Source of the DNA: Xenorhabdus budapestensis
GTDB lineage: Bacteria > Pseudomonadota > Gammaproteobacteria > Enterobacterales > Enterobacteriaceae
Length of the DNA stretch: 52,598 nucleotides
Assembly (NCBI RefSeq): GCF_002632465.1
Contig: NZ_NIBS01000003.1
Coordinates: 58,202-110,799 of the forward strand
Direction of reading: 5' to 3'
The notes beneath the pieces are model-generated. The model made no database searches and was not told the DNA's origin. It was given only the letters and a program-made list of their open reading frames with translations. Positions 34,293 to 45,454 of this stretch are shown here, one piece after another. The position numbers and the translations under genes are program-made. Each line of letters starts with the position of its first letter. The first letter of the stretch is position 1.

Positions 34293-34898
34293 ATGAATTT
34301 GTTGCACTGCCATTGGCTTAATGAACCCGTTTTGTGGAAGCATCAAGATGATGAATTGCATGTGGTAACTGATAATCAAACAGATTTTTGGCGTGATACA
34401 TGGTATGGCTTCCAACGTCATAGTGGACATGTTTTTGGTGGTTATGTAGAGGCTGCTTTTGTCGAAGAAGGGTTCACTTTTCAGCTCTGTATTGAAGGGC
34501 GTTTTGAGCAGTTATACGATCAGGCCGGTATTATGTTGCTAGTGGATGAGCACCACTGGTTGAAAGCGGGTATTGAGCATTCTGATGGGCAGTCAACCAT
34601 TGGCAGTGTACTGACAGCTCCTTGCTCTGATTGGGCAATGGGAGTTTTTCCGGGTGACCCTGATAAATTCTGGCTGCGTCTGACTTATCAGGAAGGGGCT
34701 ATCCGGTTGCAATATTCCACCGATGGTAAGCGCTGGCCACTGCTGCGATTATCTCCTTTTAATATCAGTAATCATATTGATCAACGGGTATTTGTTGGGG
34801 CTATGTGTTGTTCACCAGAACGTGAAGGATTACAGGTGAAATTCTCTGAATTCAAACTGACGTCATCATTGAACAAAGCTCTGCATGATTTGAGTTAG
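34293..34898 (+). CDS. DUF1349 family protein (concanavalin-like fold)
   Basis: A 201-residue soluble protein with no signal peptide. It contains the DUF1349 pattern: FWRDTWYGFQRHSGHVFGGY, then DQAGIMLLVDEHHWLKAGIE and WLRLTYQEGAIRLQYSTDGK. The family has a beta-sandwich fold resembling lectin/glucanase domains and includes the yeast Ree1 protein; its biochemical function is not established. ATG 34293 has AGAGGAAA upstream, 14 bases after the MFS stop, so the two are in one unit. A carbohydrate-binding or sugar-processing role in the cytoplasm is an inference. Confidence 0.85.
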   Translation: MNLLHCHWLNEPVLWKHQDDELHVVTDNQTDFWRDTWYGFQRHSGHVFGGYVEAAFVEEGFTFQLCIEGRFEQLYDQAGIMLLVDEHHWLKAGIEHSDGQSTIGSVLTAPCSDWAMGVFPGDPDKFWLRLTYQEGAIRLQYSTDGKRWPLLRLSPFNISNHIDQRVFVGAMCCSPEREGLQVKFSEFKLTSSLNKALHDLS

Positions 34899-34926
34899 TG
34901 TTTTTGAATGAATGCAAATCATCTTA

Positions 34927-34957
34927 ATATTCCCGCACCAGTATTGGACGGGAATAT
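34927..34957. terminator. Inverted repeat between the convergent DUF1349 gene and thiH
   Basis: ATATTCCCG (34927-34935) and CGGGAATAT (34949-34957) form a perfect 9-bp stem. It sits in the 67-base gap between two convergent genes, the expected place for a bidirectional terminator, although the T-runs are poor. Confidence 0.5.
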
Positions 34958-34965
34958 GTTGACTT

Positions 34966-36138
34966 TTACCGTCCCAAATAACTATCCCAATCCTTCCAAA
35001 CCGGTTGTAATCCCGATTTCGCCAAAGCATCTGCAACCTGTTCAACAGAACGATGATCGTTTGGAGAGAACTGTTCCAGCTCGTGATGGTCATTATCGAC
35101 ATAACCACCCGGTTGGGTTTTGGAACCGGCACTGACACTATTTATTGCCAGTGGCACGACGTGATCGCGGAAATACGGGGATTCACGAGTGGAGAGGGAA
35201 AGCTCTACATCTGGTGCCAGCAGGCGGAATGCACAGATCAGTTGTACCAGCTCGGCTTCATTCATCAGAGAAGCGGGTTCAATGCCACCAGCACAGGGAC
35301 GCAGGCGTGGAAAAGAGATGGAGTAGCGGTTTTTCCAGAATTTTTTTTGCAGGAAGAGCAGATGCTCTGCCACCAGGTAACAGTCTGTGCGCCAGTTATG
35401 AGATAAACCGATTAATGCGCCCAAACCGATTTTGTCGATACCTGCTCGTCCGAGTCGTTCAGGGGTTTCCAGTCGCCAATGGAAATCCTGTTTTTTCCCT
35501 TTGAGATGATGCAATTGGTAACTCGGTTCGTGATAGGTTTCCTGATAGACCAGTACGCCATCCAATCCTAGCGTTTTTAGTTCTGCATATTCCTCTTGTG
35601 CCAATGGTTGTACTTCCATTGTGACAGAGCTGAAATAACGGTGTATTAAGGGAAGATAACGACGAAAATAATCCATGCCGACCTTTTTCTGATGTTCCCC
35701 GGTTACCAGCAGGATATGCTCGAACCCTAGTTTTTTGATGGCCTGACATTCAGCTTCAATTTCCTGTTCATTGAGCGTCTTACGTTTGATGTGGTTACTC
35801 ATGGAAAAACCACAATAAGTGCAGTCGTTGGCGCACAGGTTGGAAAGGTAAAGTGGGATGTAAAATCCCACGGTATTACCAAATCGTTGACGGGTTAATT
35901 GTTGTGCCCGCTGAGCCAAAGGTTCAAGGTAAGACTGCGCTGCGGGGGAGAGCAGTGCCATAAAATCATCCAATGTCAGATGTTCGTTGTTTAGGGTATG
36001 TTCGACATCTTGTCTGGTTTTACTGTTGATACGCAGAGTGATGTCATCCCAATCCAACTGTTGCCAGCGTTGACGGAAGGTCGCTTCTGTCAATCGATTA
36101 CTGGTCGTTGTATTACTGGTTACTGTATTACCTGTCAT
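34966..36138 (-). CDS. thiH: 2-iminoacetate synthase ThiH
   Basis: ThiH is a radical SAM enzyme that cleaves tyrosine to dehydroglycine and p-cresol for thiazole synthesis. The iron-sulfur motif CANDCTYC (CxxxCxxC) is present near residues 85-92. Length is 390 residues (E. coli 377). The extra residues are at the N-terminus, where a low-complexity start ([18 protein letters not shown]) is encoded by partly repeated DNA; a later in-frame start is possible but none matches better. Its start overlaps the thiG stop by 4 bases. It is last in the thi operon. Confidence 0.96.
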   Translation of the reverse strand: MTGNTVTSNTTTSNRLTEATFRQRWQQLDWDDITLRINSKTRQDVEHTLNNEHLTLDDFMALLSPAAQSYLEPLAQRAQQLTRQRFGNTVGFYIPLYLSNLCANDCTYCGFSMSNHIKRKTLNEQEIEAECQAIKKLGFEHILLVTGEHQKKVGMDYFRRYLPLIHRYFSSVTMEVQPLAQEEYAELKTLGLDGVLVYQETYHEPSYQLHHLKGKKQDFHWRLETPERLGRAGIDKIGLGALIGLSHNWRTDCYLVAEHLLFLQKKFWKNRYSISFPRLRPCAGGIEPASLMNEAELVQLICAFRLLAPDVELSLSTRESPYFRDHVVPLAINSVSAGSKTQPGGYVDNDHHELEQFSPNDHRSVEQVADALAKSGLQPVWKDWDSYLGR

Positions 36139-36902
36139 AGCACCCCCAGAAAATCAGTCAGTGGACTGGAGGCTTCTGCATGGGATTTCTGGCTTGCTAT
36201 ACCGGCCTGATAAGCAAGTTCACCTGCCTCAATGGCTGCTTTAAATGCTTGCGCCATTTTGACCGGATTATGGGCAACGGCGATGGCGGTATTGACCAGT
36301 ACGGCATCAGCTCCCATTTCAATGGCTGCCAGTGCATGGCTTGGTGCGCCAATGCCAGCGTCCACGACGACAGGAACATGGGATTGTTCGATAATGATTT
36401 GCAGAAAATCACGGGTGAGCAAGCCTTTGTTTGAACCAATAGGAGCGCCTAATGGCATCACAGCAGCACAGCCCACTTCTTCCAGGCGGCGGCACAGAAC
36501 CGGATCTGCGCCGCAGTAAGGCAGGACAATAAAACCTTCTTTGACTAACTGCTCTGCACCTTTCAGAGTTTCTACCGGATCGGGCAACAGGTATTTTACG
36601 TCAGGATGAATTTCCAGTTTGATCCAGTTGGTGTCCAGTGCTTCCCGTGCAAGGCGGGCGGCAAACACAGCTTCCTCTGCGGTTTTTGCCCCAGAAGTAT
36701 TGGGCAGGAGTTTAATGCCTGACTCTTGTAATGGTGCGAGAATGCCATCATCGTTGCCATGCAGATCGATACGTTTCATGGCCATTGTGACTAACTGGCT
36801 GCCGGAAGCACGGATAGCTTCCATCATCAATCCGGCGTTGGCGAATTTACCTGTTCCTGTAAACAGGCGGGAGTGAAAGGGGGTATCAGCGATTTTTAAC
36901 AT
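36135..36902 (-). CDS. thiG: Thiazole synthase ThiG
   Basis: ThiG condenses 1-deoxy-xylulose-5-phosphate, dehydroglycine and ThiS-thiocarboxylate to the thiazole phosphate. The 255-residue TIM barrel has the Schiff-base lysine in [10 protein letters not shown] and the conserved [20 protein letters not shown] and [10 protein letters not shown] stretches. It follows thiS by 15 bases and overlaps thiH by 4, consistent with the ThiG-ThiH complex known in enterobacteria. Confidence 0.97.
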   Translation of the reverse strand: MLKIADTPFHSRLFTGTGKFANAGLMMEAIRASGSQLVTMAMKRIDLHGNDDGILAPLQESGIKLLPNTSGAKTAEEAVFAARLAREALDTNWIKLEIHPDVKYLLPDPVETLKGAEQLVKEGFIVLPYCGADPVLCRRLEEVGCAAVMPLGAPIGSNKGLLTRDFLQIIIEQSHVPVVVDAGIGAPSHALAAIEMGADAVLVNTAIAVAHNPVKMAQAFKAAIEAGELAYQAGIASQKSHAEASSPLTDFLGVL

Positions 36903-36917
36903 GACTAACCTCCGGCA

Positions 36918-37130
36918 TTAGCCACCAGCAATGGCCTGAAACAGCAGGATATTGTCCCCATCATTAATCAGGTGAATATCCCATTCTGAGCGCGGGATAA
37001 TGGTCTGATTAATGGCTAACGCAGTGCCCAATTGAGTACGTTGTATATGTTCCAGTAACTGTTGTACCGTCATAGGCTTATTCACAGGATCTGGCAGTGT
37101 GACTGTTTGATCGTTGACGATGATGTTCAT
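36918..37130 (-). CDS. thiS: Sulfur carrier protein ThiS
   Basis: A small ubiquitin-like sulfur carrier for thiazole synthesis, 70 residues. It ends in the required Gly-Gly (LFQAIAGG), which is adenylated by ThiF and turned into a thiocarboxylate. Its start overlaps the thiF stop by 4 bases (ATGA-type), so the two are translationally coupled. Confidence 0.96.
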   Translation of the reverse strand: MNIIVNDQTVTLPDPVNKPMTVQQLLEHIQRTQLGTALAINQTIIPRSEWDIHLINDGDNILLFQAIAGG

Positions 37131-37905
37131 GCGATTTTTTTTCCTGAAACTGTTTTATCTATAAAAGATAATGTTCCGCAGATTGGGCATTGCGGTGATG
37201 CAGTCAGCTGTAATGTGCTCCAGCTTTGTTGTCTGCCATCAAACAGCCGTAGTTTTCCACTCAGATGAGAAGGGAGACCGGCCAACATTTTGATTGCTTC
37301 CAGTGCTTGCAGTGTGCCGATAACACCAACTACTGGCCCCAGAACACCAGCGGTTCGACAATTACGTTGCGGCTCTTCCTGATCGGGATAGAGGCAGGCA
37401 TAACAGCCATGTTGGTAAGGGGGTTCAAACACCATAAGTTGCCCGCTGAACCCTACAGCACTGCCACTGATAAGGGCGGTATTGGTCTCAACACTGGCAG
37501 CATTAATGGCGTGTCGGGTTGCCATGTTATCGCAGCAATCCAATATCAGATCGACTTGCCGGGCAAGGTTTGTCAGTGATTTCTTATCCTGTCGCTCACT
37601 TATAACAGTGAGATTGACAAGGGGATTTAAATCGGCCAATTGCTCTGCCGCCAGAGCCGCTTTTCCGGCGGAAATATCTGCCGTGCGATAGAGGATTTGG
37701 CGTTGCAGGTTAGAGATATGTAATTTGTCATCATCTGCAAGATAGAGGTGCCCCACTCCTGCTGCGGCGAGATAGAGTGCGGCGGGGGAGCCTAACCCCC
37801 CGATTCCAACAATTAATACCTTGCTTGCTTTTAATTTTTCCTGTCCGTCAGGGCCGATGTCTTCCAGTAACAATTGGCGGCTGTACCGCATAAATTCTTG
37901 ATCGT

Positions 37906-37912
<7 letters not shown>
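37127..37912 (-). CDS. thiF: ThiS adenylyltransferase ThiF
   Basis: ThiF adenylates the C-terminus of ThiS. The 261-residue protein is an E1-like enzyme (E. coli 251). The nucleotide-binding loop is [20 protein letters not shown], followed by [13 protein letters not shown], and the zinc cysteine pairs are CYAC and CPIC. It overlaps the end of thiE by 7 bases. Confidence 0.97.
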
Positions 37913-40579
<2,667 letters not shown>

Positions 40580-40710
40580 TTATCGCCTGTCTCATTGCGC
40601 AAATAAAAAACATGACGCTCAGATAGGGCTTAAGTTGAGAAAATTGCTTGTCTGGAGCTCGCAGGGAGTAATGGTTGATTGCTGAATTACGTCATCCGGA
40701 CAGATTTGTT

Positions 40711-40749
40711 TGTACAACAATTTATCTGTACAACTTATCTGTACAACAA
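40711..40749. repeat. Three copies of TGTACAAC in the thiC leader
   Basis: TGTACAACAA (40711), TGTACAACTT (40727) and TGTACAACAA (40740) lie between the riboswitch aptamer and thiC. On the thiC transcript they read as repeated GTTGTACA. They fall in the part that should act as the expression platform. Confidence 0.7.
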
Positions 40750-40779
40750 CAAGAAGAACACATCAGCGGGGTGATTACT

Positions 40780-40888
40780 CTTGTTCCCTTCGCGGGTATT
40801 AGCCCGATCAGGTTCTGCGGATCCCGAATAAACGGTCTCAGCCTGTGTACACCGTGAGATAGGGTGAACGCTAGGCACTCCGACAAGA
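40780..40888 (-). promoter_or_regulatory. TPP riboswitch (THI element) upstream of thiC
   Basis: Read on the minus strand, the leader contains TGTCGGAGTGCC, then GGCTGAGACCG, then AACCTGATC and finally TAATACCCGCGAAGGGAACA. These are the conserved parts of the thiamine pyrophosphate aptamer, including the CUGAGA core. It lies about 220 bases upstream of thiC and should switch off thiCEFSGH when TPP is abundant. The switching mechanism (transcription or translation) was not worked out. Confidence 0.95.
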
Positions 40889-40993
40889 AAACACCCAGAG
40901 TATAAAGGGGATTCTGAAAACTGCAACCAGAAAGCACTAAGCTGAAACCAGAACTCTTCGTGTGAAACTGACTTCCTGGGGTTAATTATTTGA

Positions 40994-41656
40994 CTATAAA
41001 GCCCAATTCAATTGTTTCCAGCCATGAACTTCTGCTGCTGCCCGCAATTGTATATCTGGATTGACGGTAAAAACTTCGCTGGCAAATCGGCACATCGGTA
41101 AATCATTCGCAGAGTCTGTATAAAAATAGATATGTTGTGGCGATAAATTCTGCTCTGCCAGCCATTGTTGTAAACGGGCAACTTTTCCTTCCCGGAAGGT
41201 AGGGATACCCTGAATGTCTCCGGTATAACAACCATCTTTCATTACCATATCAATCCCCATCGCTGTTTGTACTCCAAATGCAGCAGCGATTTTCTTAACT
41301 ACAAAAGAAACGGTGGCAGAAATGATGATAATAGGAATGTTTTGATGGTGGTAGATATCTAATTGTTTTCTGGCGGCAGGATAGAAGACAGGTTTGATTT
41401 TGGTTTCCACGAAATCGGTCAGCCAGATATCTATTTGCTCATGAGGAATTTGGCTGAGTGCCTGTAAGTTGGTCGCCAGATACTCTTGCATATTCAGTTT
41501 TCCTGCACAGTAATCCAATATCATTTTCTGGTCTGCCTCTATAAAGCGTGGGTCAGTAATGATGCCTTTTTCCCATAAATAATGAGTCCAGAGCTGGCTG
41601 GAATCCCCACAAATCAGGGTGTCATCCAAATCAAATACGGCAACCTGTTGTGACAT
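40994..41656 (-). CDS. HAD-IB family hydrolase (phosphoserine-phosphatase-like)
   Basis: A 220-residue HAD hydrolase of subfamily IB. Motif I is AVFDLDDTLICGDSSQLW, motif II is IIISATVSFVV, the motif III lysine is near TFREGKVARL, and motif IV is YFYTDSANDLPM. The substrate is unknown; related proteins act on small phosphomonoesters. It lies between thiC and nudC, the spot where E. coli carries rsd, and runs divergently from nudC. Confidence 0.85.
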   Translation of the reverse strand: MSQQVAVFDLDDTLICGDSSQLWTHYLWEKGIITDPRFIEADQKMILDYCAGKLNMQEYLATNLQALSQIPHEQIDIWLTDFVETKIKPVFYPAARKQLDIYHHQNIPIIIISATVSFVVKKIAAAFGVQTAMGIDMVMKDGCYTGDIQGIPTFREGKVARLQQWLAEQNLSPQHIYFYTDSANDLPMCRFASEVFTVNPDIQLRAAAEVHGWKQLNWAL

Positions 41657-41848
41657 AGTTGTTATTCCTCAATTTAGGATACCTATTGATACCTGCATAT
41701 TATTGATTGAAAGCAAATCAAACACTTTATCTGCATTAAATGAACATTCAGAAACGTAATTAATATAACAGACTGCAGACAGAATTCGATGAAGAGGAGT
41801 ATGCTGTACTTACACTAAGATTTAATAACATTTAATTAATATTTCAAT

Positions 41849-42661
41849 GTGGCTATGACACAACATCCGATGCAACAAATGATGGAACCGATAATGCAAA
41901 AAAAATTAACAGGCATAGAACGAGGCTGGTGGATTGTCAGCCTTGAAAACAGAGTTTGGCTACCACAAGGGGAATTGCCATTAGGAACAGCCAACCAGTG
42001 GTCATTGCAAGGTTATGTAGCTTACGCTATCGGTGAATGGTTAGGGGAAACTGTTTGGCTGGTAGGCCATAAGATGGAGGCAGATATGTCTTCTCCTCGT
42101 CGGATTGCAGAGCAAGATCCCAAGTTATTTCAACTGGCAGGACGCGGAATCCAATTGGCTGAGTTCTATCGTTCTCATCATTACTGCGGTTACTGTGGAC
42201 AAAAAATGCAACAGAGCCAGCATGAATGGGCTTGTTTGTGCCAGAGCTGTGATGAACATTATTATCCGCAAATTGCACCTTGCATTATTGTCGGCATTCG
42301 TCGCGATGATCACATTCTGCTGGCACAGCATCAGCGCCATCGTAACGGTATCCATACGGTACTTGCCGGATTTGTTGAAGTGGGGGAAACACTGGAAGAA
42401 GCTGTACATCGTGAGGTGATGGAAGAGAGTGGGATAAAAATCCGTAAATTGCGTTATGTCGCTTCTCAACCGTGGCCTTTCCCAAATTCATTGATGATGG
42501 GATTTCTGGCGGATTATGATAGCGGTGAAATTGAGCATGACCCTGTCGAACTTATTAGCGCAGATTGGTATCGCTATGATCAGCTTCCCCTTATCCCTAC
42601 GTCTGATACGATTGCCCGCCGTTTGATTGAGGAGGCGGTTGCATTATGTCGTCAGCAGTGA
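41849..42661 (+). CDS. nudC: NADH pyrophosphatase / NAD-RNA decapping hydrolase NudC
   Basis: NudC splits NADH and removes NAD caps from RNA. The Nudix box [20 protein letters not shown] is intact, and the zinc ribbon has CGYC and CQSC pairs. The NudC-specific [11 protein letters not shown] stretch is present. The longest reading starts at GTG 41849 and gives 270 residues; ATG 41855 or ATG 41894 ([13 protein letters not shown]) would be closer to the E. coli length of 257, so the start is uncertain. Confidence 0.93.
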   Translation: MAMTQHPMQQMMEPIMQKKLTGIERGWWIVSLENRVWLPQGELPLGTANQWSLQGYVAYAIGEWLGETVWLVGHKMEADMSSPRRIAEQDPKLFQLAGRGIQLAEFYRSHHYCGYCGQKMQQSQHEWACLCQSCDEHYYPQIAPCIIVGIRRDDHILLAQHQRHRNGIHTVLAGFVEVGETLEEAVHREVMEESGIKIRKLRYVASQPWPFPNSLMMGFLADYDSGEIEHDPVELISADWYRYDQLPLIPTSDTIARRLIEEAVALCRQQ

Positions 42662-42712
42662 TGTTGATTGATCAATGAGTTAATCCTTTTCAAAACATGT
42701 CCATATCTGTGC

Positions 42713-42814
42713 GGGGTAGCTGGTAACAGCTACCCCTACTGCGACCGTATAAAGCATGAGAGTTACCTTATGTTTTGTATAAGGATTCGATATCCATATC
42801 AAAACGGGTAACTC
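42713..42814. repeat. Two inverted repeats between nudC and dcp
   Basis: GGGGTAGCTG (42713-42722) and CAGCTACCCC (42727-42736) form a perfect 10-bp stem with a GTAA loop. Next, AGAGTTACC (42759-42767) and GGTAACTCT (42806-42814) are a perfect 9-bp pair 38 bases apart. The region lies between convergent genes. The first may be a transcript end; the second looks more like a small palindromic element. Confidence 0.55.
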
Positions 42815-42831
42815 TTAATCTTTAATACACC

Positions 42832-45039
42832 TTATTGTTTTTGTTCCTCTAGGCCTCGGTTTTTCAGCATATGCTTAATACTCGGTGGCTTACCGCGCCA
42901 GTCGATATACAGTTTTTCCAAGTCTTCACTATTACCACGTGACAACACCTTATCGCGGAAACGTTGGCCATTCTCTGCCGTCAGGCCTCCGTGTTCGGTA
43001 AACCAGGCAAAAGCATCATCTGCCAGCATTTCTGTCCACAGATAAGCATAATAACCGGCAGCATAACCGCCACCCCAAATGTGGTTGAAGTAGCTGGAAC
43101 GATAGCGCGGTGGTACGTAGCTGAGATAGATGTTGTCTTGTTGCAGAGACTTGGCTTCAAACTTATCCACGTCCTGCTGTGGCTGAGCAGCGGTCAGCAT
43201 ATGCCAGTGCATATCCAGCAACGCGGCTGACAGCAGCTCAGTCATGCTATAACCTTTGTTGAATTTGTCAGCCTTATTGATCTTATCCACCAATGCTTGT
43301 GGCATTGCTTCACCAGTTTGGTAATGCTTGGCGTAATGGGCAAACACCTTTGGATCACGCGCCCAATACTCATTAAATTGTGATGGAAATTCCACAAAAT
43401 CACGAGCGGTATTAGTACCGGACAGGCTCGGATATTCCTGATCGGCAAACATTCCGTGCAAGGCATGGCCAAACTCATGGAACATGGTGATCACGTCATC
43501 ATACGACAATAGTGCTGGTTGGCCCGGCGCAGGTTTGGTAAAGTTGGCGACGTTGTAAATCACCGGCTTGGTTCCGATGAGCTTTGACTGATCGACAAAA
43601 TTATTCATCCAGGCACCACCACCTTTGTTGTCGCGCTTAAAATAATCGGTATAAAACAACGCCAACGGCTGTCCGCCTTTATCGAAAACTTCATACACAC
43701 GGACGTCGGATTGATAAACCGGGATGTCTTTGCGCTCTTTAAAGGTAATGCCATACAGCAGATTGGCGGCATAGAACACGCCATTGTTCAGGACATTATT
43801 CAGCTCGAAATACGGCTTAATCTGTGATTCATCCAAATCATATTTTGCTTTGCGTACCTGCTCGGCATAAAATGACCAGTCCCAGGCCTCCAGTTTGAAG
43901 CCCCCTTTTTGCTGGTCAATCACAGCCTGAATGTCTTTGGCTTCGCGCTCAGCGCGTGCAGTTGCTGCCGGTACAATATCACGCAAAAATTTCAACGCAG
44001 CTTTGGGCGTTTTTGCCATCTGATTTTGCAGTTTCCACGATGAATAATCCGGGAAACCCAGCAGTTTAGCCTGCTCAGCACGGATCTTCGCTAACCGGGC
44101 TAAGGTTTGACGTGTGTCATTATCGTCACCTTTTTCGGCTCGGGTCCACGATGCCTCAAATAATGCTTTACGCGTATCACGATCTTTCAGGTTTTGCAGA
44201 CTCGGCTGTTGGGTGGTGTTTTGCAATACCAACAGCCACTGCTTGTCTAGTTTACGCTCACTGGCGGCCTGCGCAGCCGCGGCAATTTCGCCATCGGACA
44301 GCCCGTCCAGCCTGGCTTTATCTTGAATCGCCAGCGCGCCATTTTTAGTTGCCGCCAGCAGTTTGTTGGCAAACTGGGTACTGAGTTTTGCTGCTTCCTG
44401 ATTCAAAGCTTTTAACTTCGCTTTATCCGTATCAGACAAGTTGGCCCCTGCTAACACGAAGCTTTGATAAGTCACTTCCACCAATCGGTGTGATTCTGGA
44501 TCCAGATTCAATGTCCCGCGCTGCTGGTATATGGCTTTGATACGGTTGAACAGTTTACTGTTCAGCGTAATTTCATCATTCATCGCCGCCAGCTTTGGTG
44601 AGGTTTCCTCATTCAGTTTTTGCAGCCGGTCAGTGGTATTAGCCAACGTCATCGCCCCAAATACATTCATCACCCGTGTCAACATTGCACCCGATTTCTC
44701 CAGCGCGACAAATGTATTTTCAAAATCAGGTATGGCGGGATTATTGGCGATCTTCTCTACTTCCTTCAGTTTCTGTTTAATACCGGCAGCAATCGCGGGC
44801 GCATAGTCTGTTTCTTTTATCTTATTGAACGGAGGAGCCTGGAATGGTAGTACACTTGGATAGAAGAACGGGTTTTTGTTCTTCTTGTGTTGCTGTTGAT
44901 TAGCTTCACCGGTCGCACTCACCTCCTTAACCTGATCACTTGATATGTTCGTGTGGTCAGATCCCAGTTTATTTTCTTCGGCCTGCGCCTGAGTGCCTAG
45001 TGCCAAGCCAATAGCTAGTACTAAAGTGGATAAACGCAT
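42832..45039 (-). CDS. dcp: Peptidyl-dipeptidase Dcp, M3 metallopeptidase with signal peptide
   Basis: An oligopeptidase of family M3 that releases C-terminal dipeptides. The zinc motif is intact in TMFHEFGHALHGMFAD (HExxH). The start at 45039 (MRLSTLVLAIGLALGTQAQA) is chosen because AAGGAG lies 9 bases upstream; it gives 735 residues and a clear signal peptide cleaved near AQA-EEN. E. coli Dcp (681 residues) lacks such a leader and is not secreted by this route, so this form is probably periplasmic. A Lys/Gln/Asn-rich linker (about 20-60) follows the signal. Parts of the gene look more GC-rich than its neighbours. It sits between nudC and hemE, where E. coli has no gene. Confidence 0.93.
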   Translation of the reverse strand: MRLSTLVLAIGLALGTQAQAEENKLGSDHTNISSDQVKEVSATGEANQQQHKKNKNPFFYPSVLPFQAPPFNKIKETDYAPAIAAGIKQKLKEVEKIANNPAIPDFENTFVALEKSGAMLTRVMNVFGAMTLANTTDRLQKLNEETSPKLAAMNDEITLNSKLFNRIKAIYQQRGTLNLDPESHRLVEVTYQSFVLAGANLSDTDKAKLKALNQEAAKLSTQFANKLLAATKNGALAIQDKARLDGLSDGEIAAAAQAASERKLDKQWLLVLQNTTQQPSLQNLKDRDTRKALFEASWTRAEKGDDNDTRQTLARLAKIRAEQAKLLGFPDYSSWKLQNQMAKTPKAALKFLRDIVPAATARAEREAKDIQAVIDQQKGGFKLEAWDWSFYAEQVRKAKYDLDESQIKPYFELNNVLNNGVFYAANLLYGITFKERKDIPVYQSDVRVYEVFDKGGQPLALFYTDYFKRDNKGGGAWMNNFVDQSKLIGTKPVIYNVANFTKPAPGQPALLSYDDVITMFHEFGHALHGMFADQEYPSLSGTNTARDFVEFPSQFNEYWARDPKVFAHYAKHYQTGEAMPQALVDKINKADKFNKGYSMTELLSAALLDMHWHMLTAAQPQQDVDKFEAKSLQQDNIYLSYVPPRYRSSYFNHIWGGGYAAGYYAYLWTEMLADDAFAWFTEHGGLTAENGQRFRDKVLSRGNSEDLEKLYIDWRGKPPSIKHMLKNRGLEEQKQ

Positions 45040-45108
45040 TAGTCGAAACTCCTTCATGTAAATAGTTTATTTATCAATGAAAATGACTTCATAAGCGCTT
45101 TGATACAG

Positions 45109-45150
45109 TTAATTAACTAAATAATTAATTAACTAAACAATTAACTAACG
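45109..45150. repeat. 16-bp tandem repeat upstream of dcp
   Basis: TTAATTAACTAAATAA (45109-45124) and TTAATTAACTAAACAA (45125-45140) are followed by a partial third unit (TTAACTAACG). They lie between the dcp start and the transposase remnant, at the point where the transposase reading breaks down. Confidence 0.8.
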
Positions 45151-45329
45151 TAAACCAATTCATCCAACGATTAACTGAAGAGCGCGAACAATGAAGGCTT
45201 ATGGCAACGTGAGAAACGGTATTGCCTTCACGCAACACGCGTGTTACATGAATGTAACATAATGAGAGCGATGAGCCGATGTGCATAGTCCTTGTTCTGG
45301 GTTTTGTGACTCTGCACATAAATTTTTTC
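45146..45329 (-). pseudogene. IS630-family transposase remnant (N-terminal part, frameshifted)
   Basis: On the minus strand, one frame from 45329 reads HKTQNKDYAHRLIALIMLH and then, in another frame, REGNTVSHVAISLHCSRSSV followed by NRWMNWFT. Together these match the N-terminal helix-turn-helix region of IS630-type transposases (HKT..KNYARRL.A.LMLHRG.TVS.VA..L.CARSSV.RWINWFT). The frames are broken by an insertion of about 19 bases carrying two palindromes (AACACGCGTGTT and GTTACATGAATGTAAC). No catalytic DDE part remains. The match is from memory of the family, not from a search. Confidence 0.75.
45230..45262. repeat. Overlapping palindromes inside the transposase remnant
   Basis: AACACGCGTGTT is a perfect 12-bp palindrome and GTTACATGAATGTAAC a 7+2+7 inverted repeat; they share the GTT in the middle. 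They lie exactly where the remnant changes frame. Confidence 0.7.
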
Positions 45330-45454
45330 ATCTGGGATCATACGTTATGGGGGATTGGCGCTTGAACGTTTATTTATTGGCGGTCAGGACGGAAGTTCGG
45401 CTTCCGACGTGTTATCATGCGCGCGCTTTTTGTCGATAATCAAGGGAGCTTGTC

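Noticed and set aside
45125-45331. 68-codon ORF as a functional small gene
   Set aside because: Its second half is transposase-like and its first half is the out-of-frame continuation, so it is read as a remnant.
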